Source of the DNA: JBOGWA01 sp050693155
GTDB taxonomy: Bacteria; Actinomycetota; UBA4738; CALAEC01
Assembly: GCA_050693155.1 (NCBI GenBank)
Contig: JBOGWA010000028.1
Span: forward strand, 1 to 39,358
DNA length: 39,358 bases
Direction of reading: 5' to 3'
The notes under the pieces were generated by a model, which saw only the letters and a program-made list of their open reading frames with translations, had not been told where the DNA came from and did not search any database. Position 1 is the first letter of the stretch; the number at the start of each line of letters is the position of its first letter. The translations under genes and the position numbers were made by a program. Shown in pieces: positions 32,113-39,358 of the stretch.

Positions 32113-32283
32113 CGTCGATCCTCGTTGCGAATATTCGGCGGATCCCTGCCTGGTGTCAATACCTCGGTTGCCCGGCTCACGCCCGGGGGGTATCTTCGGC
32201 TCGTTCTCCCTTCCCTCAGGCGCGTCCCTCTTCCCGCGTGACCTGGTTCAGATCGAGAGCCGGATGATGCAAGGGAGCCGATC

Positions 32284-32907
32284 GTGACGACGACGGTGCG
32301 CAGGGCGGCCGGGAGCGACCCGTCAGCACCCACGGATAGACTTGCGGCTCACGTGAGGGAGTTCGAGCCGGACATCGAGGAGATCCTGATCTCCGGAGAG
32401 GAGATCCAGTCGAAGATCCGCGAATTCGGCGAGCGGATCACCCAGGACTACGAAGGCCGGGATCTCTTGCTCGTCGGAGTGCTGAAAGGCGCGTTCGTGC
32501 TGATGGCCGATCTCTCCCGCCACATCCGCCTGCCGCTTCACTTCGACTTCATGGCGGTGTCGTCGTACGGAACGGCGACGAAGACCTCCGGCGTCGTGCG
32601 GATCCTCAAGGATCTCGACCACGACATCGAAGGGAGAAACGTCCTTCTGATCGAGGACATCGTCGACTCCGGTCTCACCCTTGCGTACCTGCTGCGGAAC
32701 CTGAAGACTCGGAAGCCGGCGAGCCTCGAGGTTTGCGCGCTCGTCAAGAAAGCGGGCGCCCAGCAGGTTCCACTCGACATCAAGTACCTGGGGTTCGAGA
32801 TCCCCCAGGTCTTCGTCGTCGGGTACGGCCTCGACCTGGGCGAGAAGTACCGGAACCTGCCCTACATCGCCACGCTGAAGAGCGAAGTCGCCGCCGCTCC
32901 CTCGTGA
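32284..32907 (+). CDS. hpt: Hypoxanthine phosphoribosyltransferase
   Basis: A 207-residue type I phosphoribosyltransferase for purine salvage, converting hypoxanthine/guanine plus PRPP to IMP/GMP. Seen are ILISGEEIQSKIREFGERI, DLLLVGVLKGAFVLMADL, the PRPP motif VLLIEDIVDSGLTLAYLL near residues 119-136, and IPQVFVVGYGLDLGEKYRNLPYI at the C-terminus, all highly typical. The N-terminal ~20 residues are poorly conserved. GTG start with AGGGAG 7 nt upstream. It leads the hpt / small Cys protein / ftsH / folE cluster. Confidence 0.96.
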   Translation: MTTTVRRAAGSDPSAPTDRLAAHVREFEPDIEEILISGEEIQSKIREFGERITQDYEGRDLLLVGVLKGAFVLMADLSRHIRLPLHFDFMAVSSYGTATKTSGVVRILKDLDHDIEGRNVLLIEDIVDSGLTLAYLLRNLKTRKPASLEVCALVKKAGAQQVPLDIKYLGFEIPQVFVVGYGLDLGEKYRNLPYIATLKSEVAAAPS

Positions 32908-32982
32908 AGCGGAGCTGTTTCCTGCGGAATCACTTGGTAACCGGAAGCGTTGGCAAGTACAGAGGGAGAGAAAGGAGACGCG

Positions 32983-33162
32983 ATGTGTCTGACTTGTGGT
33001 TGCATGCTTCCGCATGAGGATCATGGGAACCCGGACTACCTGCTCATCGAGCACCTGGAGAAGAGCGCCAAGATCGACGGGATCGACCTGGACGAGGCCG
33101 TCCGGCGTCTTGTCGCCACCGTCGAGGTGGCGAAGCAAGAGACCGAGCACGATCACCGGTAA
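32983..33162 (+). CDS. Small Cys/His protein, probable zinc binder
   Basis: A 59-residue protein starting MCLTCGCMLPHEDHGNPDYL, with three cysteines and clustered histidines at the N-terminus that could form a metal site, then an amphipathic helical part ending QETEHDHR. Similar short CxxCxC...H proteins occur in actinobacteria without a known role. The start is strong: AAGGAG lies 6 nt before the ATG. It is between hpt and ftsH on the same strand, with the ftsH promoter after it. Confidence 0.7.
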   Translation: MCLTCGCMLPHEDHGNPDYLLIEHLEKSAKIDGIDLDEAVRRLVATVEVAKQETEHDHR

Positions 33163-33202
33163 CCGGTCCGGACCTGCCTCGGAAGGTGGTGTCGGGGGGC
33201 TG

Positions 33203-33250
33203 TGCTACCATCAATCGGACTCCGGCCGGGTCCATCCTCGCTGTAAGGAG
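33203..33250 (+). promoter_or_regulatory. Extended -10 promoter and displaced SD upstream of ftsH
   Basis: TGCTACCAT (33203-33211) is a full extended -10 (TGnTANNNT). A strong SD, TAAGGAG, lies at 33244-33250, which is 21 nt before ATG 33272 but 6 nt before an in-frame ACG at 33257. The start of ftsH is thus uncertain. Confidence 0.5.
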
Positions 33251-33271
33251 ACCCCAACGAAACGCCCCGAG

Positions 33272-35173
<1,902 letters not shown>

Positions 35174-35181
35174 GACCCAGC

Positions 35182-35784
35182 GTGAGCGACGCATTCCCCC
35201 AATTCGACATCCAGAAGCTCGAGGACGCCGTTCGGCTTCTTCTGGAAGGGATCGGTGAGGACCCCGGGCGCGCGGGTCTGAAGGACACCCCTCGCCGAGT
35301 GGCCGAGATGTACGCCGAGATCCTCTCGGGGATTCACGAAGACCCCGAGGCGGTCATTGACGTGACGTTCGCGGAGCGCCACGACGAGATGATCATGATT
35401 CGCGACCTGACGCTGTTCTCGATCTGCGAGCATCATCTTCTGCCGTTTGTTGGGAAGGCACATGTCGCGTACATCCCGAATGAGGACGGCCGGATCACCG
35501 GCCTCTCGAAGCTCGCTCGGCTGGTCGACGTCCTCGCGAAGCGGCCCCAAGTTCAGGAGCGGTTGACCACGCAGATCGCGGACGCGCTGGAGGGCGCGCT
35601 TCAGCCGCGAGGCGTGTTCGTCGTGGTCGAAGCCGAGCACCTCTGCATGTCGATGCGGGGCGTGAAGAAGCCGGGAACTCTCACAGTGACGTCCGCGGTT
35701 CGCGGCCGATTCAAAACCGACGCGCGAACCCGCGCGGAGGCGATGAGCCTACTCGGCCGGGGAAGCGGTTTCCAGGCTGTCTAG
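35182..35784 (+). CDS. folE: GTP cyclohydrolase I (type IA)
   Basis: A 200-residue enzyme for the first step of folate/tetrahydropterin synthesis (GTP to dihydroneopterin triphosphate). Visible are the N-terminal LLLEGIGEDPGRAGLKDTPRRVAEMY, the zinc ligands in SICEHHLLPFVGKAHVAYIP (Cys, His near 82-85), KLARLVDVLAKRPQVQERLTTQIADAL, and AEHLCMSMRGVKKPG with the second zinc Cys (~154). GTG start 8 nt after ftsH, so it is in the same operon. A 98-bp stretch without a recognisable gene separates it from the convergent kinase gene. Confidence 0.97.
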   Translation: MSDAFPQFDIQKLEDAVRLLLEGIGEDPGRAGLKDTPRRVAEMYAEILSGIHEDPEAVIDVTFAERHDEMIMIRDLTLFSICEHHLLPFVGKAHVAYIPNEDGRITGLSKLARLVDVLAKRPQVQERLTTQIADALEGALQPRGVFVVVEAEHLCMSMRGVKKPGTLTVTSAVRGRFKTDARTRAEAMSLLGRGSGFQAV

Positions 35785-35882
35785 AGAGCGCCCGCGACCA
35801 AGCTGCCCGCGGTCCTGCCGCAGCTCGGGTTGACCAGGCAGATCAGGTACGAAAGCAGCGGCTTCGGGTTGTGGTAGTTCTC

Positions 35883-37091
35883 CTATCGCGCGGGTAAAAC
35901 AACAGCGAACCGTGAGCCCTTGTCCGGTTCGCTCTCGACGGTGATGTCACCACCGAGCGCCTCGACGATCCGCTTGCTGAGGGCCAAGCCGAGGCCGGCG
36001 CCGTTGCCGCTCCGAGCCGGGTCGCCTCTCCAGAAGGGCTCGAAGACGCGCTCGATTGCCTCGTCCGGGATTCCCTCGCCGGAGTCCTCGACGATCACCT
36101 CGAGGCTCTCCGGTCCCCGGCTCGCCTGCACGCGCACTGTCCCATCGGCCGGCGTGTGACGGATCGCGTTCTGGAGCAGGTTCTGGAGCACGCGGGTCAC
36201 ACGCGGTGAGCACTGCGCGCCGTTCGCAGCATCGACGTCCGTCTCGATCACGAGCCCCTTCCTCGTGGCTTGGGCTGCGCATGCCGCGAGAGCCGCCGCA
36301 ACGACTTCTTCGAAACGCGCCTGCTCAGATTCCCTCTCAATGGCGCCGGCGTCGAGCTGAACGAACTCGAAGAGGTCGTCGATGAGGTTGCTGAGGACCA
36401 TGATCGCCGTGCGCATCTCGGATGCGTACCGATGAAGAGTGGGACGATCGTCGACAACCCCATCCTGGATCGCCTCGACCATCGCCCGCAGTCCGGCGAG
36501 CGGCGTCCTGAGATCGTGGGAGACCGCGGTCACAAGGTCCCGGCGCTTCTCGTCGGCGACCCGCTCGCGCGCGATCGAAGCCTGGAGTCGTACCGCCATT
36601 TCGTCGAACGCTTCCGCCAAGTCGTCGAGCTCGGCCCCGGCGCCGAGATCGCCGATCCTCGCGTCGAGGTTCCCGTCCGCCAGCTCCCGCGCGGCGGTTC
36701 CCAGTCGCTCGATTGCTTTTGCCGTCGTTCTCGCCCCAACGAGGGCAGCTCCGACGCCTGCCGCGCCCGAATAGATCATCAGGATGACGACGAGTGTGGC
36801 GTCGTGATCGCTCACGAACATGAGTGCTGCGAAGGTTCCCAAGTTGACGAGGCTGACGACGACGCCAACGAGGGCGATCCCGACGAGACGCCACCTGAGC
36901 GACGCTCGCGAGAGAAGTGGCGCGGCAAAGCCGGTCGCGACGACCGTCGCAAGAACTGCCGCCGGAAGGAGCACCGCCAGGTGACCGAGCTCCGAGCCGG
37001 TCATGCCGGTCGCTGCCCCGATGCCGACCGCCGCGGCTGCTCCTCCGAGCGCTAGGCCGGCGGTCCACAGAACGTGTGGCCTCGCCCTCAT
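35883..37091 (-). CDS. Sensor histidine kinase (HAMP, HisKA, HATPase_c)
   Basis: A 402-residue membrane kinase. Four N-terminal helices (within about 10-120) have little extracellular sequence, so sensing may occur in the membrane. Then comes a HAMP linker (TAKAIERLGTAARELADGNLDARI), the H-box AVSHDLRTPLAGLRAMVEAI, N-box LQNLLQNAIRHTPADG, G1 VEDSGEGIPDE, F-box FEPFWRGD and G2 GAGLGLAL. ATG overlaps the response-regulator stop (ATGA), so the pair is coupled. The signal is unknown; the DM13/lipoprotein genes on the other side of the regulator are possible targets. Confidence 0.94.
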   Translation of the reverse strand: MRARPHVLWTAGLALGGAAAAVGIGAATGMTGSELGHLAVLLPAAVLATVVATGFAAPLLSRASLRWRLVGIALVGVVVSLVNLGTFAALMFVSDHDATLVVILMIYSGAAGVGAALVGARTTAKAIERLGTAARELADGNLDARIGDLGAGAELDDLAEAFDEMAVRLQASIARERVADEKRRDLVTAVSHDLRTPLAGLRAMVEAIQDGVVDDRPTLHRYASEMRTAIMVLSNLIDDLFEFVQLDAGAIERESEQARFEEVVAAALAACAAQATRKGLVIETDVDAANGAQCSPRVTRVLQNLLQNAIRHTPADGTVRVQASRGPESLEVIVEDSGEGIPDEAIERVFEPFWRGDPARSGNGAGLGLALSKRIVEALGGDITVESEPDKGSRFAVVLPAR

Positions 37092-37780
37092 GGATCGAAC
37101 CGGTAGCCGGCGCCCCAGACCGTGATGAGGTGCGTAGGGTTGGACGGATCCCTCTCCGTCTTCTCTCGGAGCCGGCGAATGTGCACCGTTACGGTCGAGG
37201 GGTCTCCGTCAAACGCGAAATCCCAGAGCTCGTCGAGGATCTCGAGGCGGCTGAAAACCGTTCTCGGGTGGGCTGCGAGCAGGTGGAGCACGTCGAACTC
37301 CTTCGGGGTGAGGCGGACGATGCGCCCGGCAACGCGCACCTCACGTGTTCCACCTTCGATCTCGAGGTCCCCGAACCGCATTGGCGCCTCCGGTGGGCGA
37401 GCGGCCTGGGACCCGGAACGTCGGAGCACCGCTCGGACGCGAGCAACGACCTCCCTGGGCGAGAATGGTTTCGCAACGTAGTCGTCTGCCCCGATATCCA
37501 AACCGACGACCCGATCGGTCTCCGCTCCTCTGGCCGTGAGCATGATGACCGGCGTCGATCCCCGCGAACGGATCTGGTCGAACACCCCAAATCCGTCGAT
37601 CCTCGGGAGCATGAGGTCCAGAAGGATGAGGTCGGGGGTGACGGCCTCGAAGCGATCGAGAGCCGCCTGCCCGTCCTCGGCGGTGTCCACCTCAAATCCC
37701 TCCCGCGTCAGATAGCGCGAGAGGACCTCCCGAACGATGGGTTCGTCGTCGACGACGAGGACACGTGGCGAACTCGGCAC
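37088..37780 (-). CDS. OmpR/PhoB-family response regulator
   Basis: A 230-residue regulator. The receiver domain has the acidic pair VLVVDDEP, phosphoacceptor Asp in LILLDLMLPRIDG (~53), Thr in VIMLTARG, and Lys in DYVAKPFSPRE. A winged-helix DNA-binding domain follows (LTPKEFDVLHLLAAHPRTVFSRLEILDELW...TVTVHIRRLREKTERDPSNPTHLITVWGAGYRF). GTG start with AGAGGAG 9 nt upstream. It is transcribed ahead of the kinase and divergently from the DM13 gene. Confidence 0.95.
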   Translation of the reverse strand: MPSSPRVLVVDDEPIVREVLSRYLTREGFEVDTAEDGQAALDRFEAVTPDLILLDLMLPRIDGFGVFDQIRSRGSTPVIMLTARGAETDRVVGLDIGADDYVAKPFSPREVVARVRAVLRRSGSQAARPPEAPMRFGDLEIEGGTREVRVAGRIVRLTPKEFDVLHLLAAHPRTVFSRLEILDELWDFAFDGDPSTVTVHIRRLREKTERDPSNPTHLITVWGAGYRFDP

Positions 37781-37899
37781 GCGTCAATTCTCCTCTGAAA
37801 ACCTTACGAAGGTGTTGCCGGACCTCATGCGCCGAAAGGAGTTGGTAAGCAGGCGGGCCCTAGCCTGGGAGAAACGTTCGGGCAATTCTGGAGGCAGAA

Positions 37900-38472
37900 A
37901 TGAAGATCTTTGCGTTTCTCAAGCGGCACCCACGCGCCACGATCTTTGCTCTTTTTGTCGGTCTCGCGCTCGGGATTTTTGGCCTTGTGTGGTTCGAACC
38001 CCACAAGGCGTTCATCGACGAGCGTGTCGACGAAGCGCTCCCGACCGCGAACGCCGCCACGCGCGTCGGGTCGACTGCGGGAGCGGCCGCCGAGACGGAC
38101 ACGGCGGGGATGACCGTGCGCCCGTTGTTCGAGGGCGCCGTCGAGCCGCTCGACCACGGCCCCGTTTCGGGGCAGGCGCGCGTGCTCCAGCTCGAGGATG
38201 GTCGCCGGTTCCTGCGGCTCGAGGATCTGCAGGTGGACAACGGTCCGGACCTGTTCGTCTACCTCTCCTCGGCGCCGCTCGATCAGGGCGCTGCCGACCA
38301 GAACCGGTTCCTGGACGACTTCGTGGATCTCGGCTTGCTGAAGGGCAACATCGGGAGCTCGAACTACGAGATCCGCGCCGGAATCGACCTTGAACGGTAC
38401 CGAACCGTCGTCATCTGGTGTCGGCGCTTCGAGGTGGGGTTCGCTGCAGCGTCGCTCGCGCCCGTCCCCTAG
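37900..38472 (+). CDS. Membrane-anchored DM13-domain protein
   Basis: A 190-residue protein with an N-terminal anchor (TIFALFVGLALGIFGLVWF), a short spacer and a DM13 domain (about 75-190): SGQARVLQLEDGRRFLRLEDLQVDNGPDLFVYLSS, GLLKGNIGSSNYEIRAGIDLERYRTVVIWCRRFEVGFAAASLAP. The single Cys in VIWC is the conserved DM13 residue, proposed to take part in electron transfer. Start supported by GGAGG 5 nt before the ATG. The lipoprotein gene follows 72 nt after the stop, so both may be surface proteins of one operon. It is divergent from the two-component pair, with ~119 bp between. Confidence 0.85.
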   Translation: MKIFAFLKRHPRATIFALFVGLALGIFGLVWFEPHKAFIDERVDEALPTANAATRVGSTAGAAAETDTAGMTVRPLFEGAVEPLDHGPVSGQARVLQLEDGRRFLRLEDLQVDNGPDLFVYLSSAPLDQGAADQNRFLDDFVDLGLLKGNIGSSNYEIRAGIDLERYRTVVIWCRRFEVGFAAASLAPVP

Positions 38473-38544
38473 GCGGTCCGTCGGCGGCGCTGATCGAGGG
38501 ACGGGCGGTGAGGGGCATCGCCCGAACGATGGAAAGGAGGCAGG

Positions 38545-39358
38545 ATGCGAATGCGATCGCTCAAACTGATCGCGGGACTCGCCGTCCTCGCGCTCGTTGC
38601 CGCAGCGTGTGGAAGCGAGGAACCCGCGGTCGATCGGCCCGCGGCGGAGACGCCCGAGCCGACCGCCCAGATGCCGCCCCTTATCGGCGGTTTCTACGAA
38701 GGAGATGACGTTACGTATCTCCTCACCGATGTCTCGGTCGAGGCAGAGGCGGAGGGGTTGAGTGAGGCCACCGGGTTCCCGGTGAGCTTCGTGCCGTCGC
38801 TCGGTGACATCCCGAAAGCTTCGCTCGCGAAGCTCTACCTGTTCATGAACGGAGTGGAGGGCCCGAACCCGTTCGGGTTCCAGCCGAACGTCCTGGATAC
38901 CGTGCCGGGCGACCCGGGCTACAGCCCCCTCTGGCTGGTCCACGCCGTCACATGGGCCGACGGCGCCGAGCCCCGGGAGCTCCGCTCGGAGGGGGAGATA
39001 CTCGAAGCCGAGGATGCGGGTGAGCTCGCGATAGAAGTGACGCCGCTGGTGAAGAACTCGCCGGTCGTCGCGACAAACCCGCCGCTCGTTCCCGGGTTCG
39101 CGCACGGTGAGGGCGTCAACTATCTGCTCACCGACGTCTCGGTCGAGGCCGAAGCCGAAGGGCTTTCCGACGCCACGGGGTTCCCCGTGAGCTTCGTGCC
39201 ATCGCTGGGAGACGTCCCGGAATCCTCACTTGCGAGGCTCTACCTGTTCATGAACGGAGTGGAGGGCCCGAACCCGTTCGGGTTCCAGCCGAACGTCCTG
39301 GATACCGTGCCGGGCGACCCGGGCTACAGCCCCCTCTGGCTGGTCCACGCCGTCACAT
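38545..39358 (+). CDS. Secreted lipoprotein with tandem 135-residue repeats (3' end outside window)
   Basis: At least 271 residues, still open at the window end. The N-terminus is a lipoprotein signal, LIAGLAVLALVAAACGSEEP, with the lipobox Cys at residue 22, then a Pro/Glu linker. Two copies of one domain follow, offset by 135 residues, each with YLLTDVSVEAEAEGLS, FPVSFVPSLGD, LYLFMNGVEGPNPFGFQPN and DPGYSPLWLVHAVT. I do not recognise the domain. Strong SD AAAGGAGG 4 nt before ATG 38545; a second ATG at 38551 is possible. The protein is probably anchored to the outer face of the membrane. The two copies are partly identical at DNA level (see repeat). Confidence 0.85.
   Translation, partial: MRMRSLKLIAGLAVLALVAAACGSEEPAVDRPAAETPEPTAQMPPLIGGFYEGDDVTYLLTDVSVEAEAEGLSEATGFPVSFVPSLGDIPKASLAKLYLFMNGVEGPNPFGFQPNVLDTVPGDPGYSPLWLVHAVTWADGAEPRELRSEGEILEAEDAGELAIEVTPLVKNSPVVATNPPLVPGFAHGEGVNYLLTDVSVEAEAEGLSDATGFPVSFVPSLGDVPESSLARLYLFMNGVEGPNPFGFQPNVLDTVPGDPGYSPLWLVHAVT
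38833..39358 (+). repeat. Direct repeat within the lipoprotein gene (405-bp period)
   Basis: Positions 39238-39358 (window end) are identical to 38833-38953, 121 of 121 bases. The ~117 bases just before (38716-38832 versus 39121-39237) differ at about 24 sites by hand count (~79% identity). The change is abrupt. Confidence 0.9.

Noticed and set aside
35785..35882. Possible small gene or pseudogene between folE and the kinase gene
   Set aside because: A short open stretch ends in TAG at about 35876-35878, but it has no start codon with SD and no recognisable sequence.

Overview
The window is high-GC, densely coded chromosomal DNA that looks like an actinobacterium (Actinomycetota), probably a deep-branching or uncultured lineage. 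Three blocks of gene order point that way: helicase / H+-PPase / topA / tmk / holB; an OB-fold gene followed by two TrkA genes and an APC permease; and DUF2342 protease / tilS / hpt / ftsH / folE. These resemble gene orders I recall from Streptomyces and mycobacteria. Unlike those groups, topA here keeps four C-terminal zinc modules, which argues against a standard streptomycete or mycobacterium. Many starts carry a TANNNT -10 element 6-7 nt before the start codon, as expected of leaderless mRNAs, which are common in actinobacteria.

Layout. 1-3.2 kb: the end of an unknown membrane-anchored protein, a 75-bp tandem repeat, then on the minus strand a DUF1998-type helicase and a LOG-like protein. 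3.2-6.3 kb: a Na+/Ca2+-exchanger-type transporter and a secreted P-domain/DUF11/RTX protein. 6.3-7.9 kb (minus): an LCP cell-wall ligase gene and a membrane partner. 8.0-15.6 kb is an ion-homeostasis block: CPA2 antiporter, K+-independent-type H+-PPase, OB-fold protein, two TrkA (RCK) proteins and a KimA-like APC permease. 15.6-17.5 kb: HD-domain hydrolase, a Phd/VapC-like toxin-antitoxin pair and a DedA protein. 17.6-23.2 kb is a replication operon: topA, an MFS-thymidylate kinase fusion, and holB.

23.2-26.2 kb is an accessory or defence pocket around a tRNA-Thr(CGT). It holds a second PIN toxin-antitoxin pair, an orphan gene, a BglII-family restriction endonuclease, and on the opposite strand a RAMA-domain gene overlapping an MT-A70 adenine methyltransferase gene. 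Just upstream of the RAMA gene lie three AGATCT hexamers (the BglII site) in exact 8-bp phase, forming a near-perfect palindrome. I read this as a restriction-modification locus controlled by a methyl-DNA-reader protein instead of a classical HTH controller protein. It is the best candidate here for an undescribed system.

26.2-39.4 kb: a secreted Asp-box/RTX protein, an Ala/Pro/Glu-rich membrane protein, the DUF2342 / tilS / (inserted secreted Cys-rich gene) / hpt / small Cys-His protein / ftsH / folE block, a histidine kinase/response regulator pair on the minus strand, a DM13 protein, and a lipoprotein built of tandem 135-residue repeats that runs off the window end.

All calls were made by reading the sequence. 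No database search was run, so family names rest on recognised motifs and lengths.
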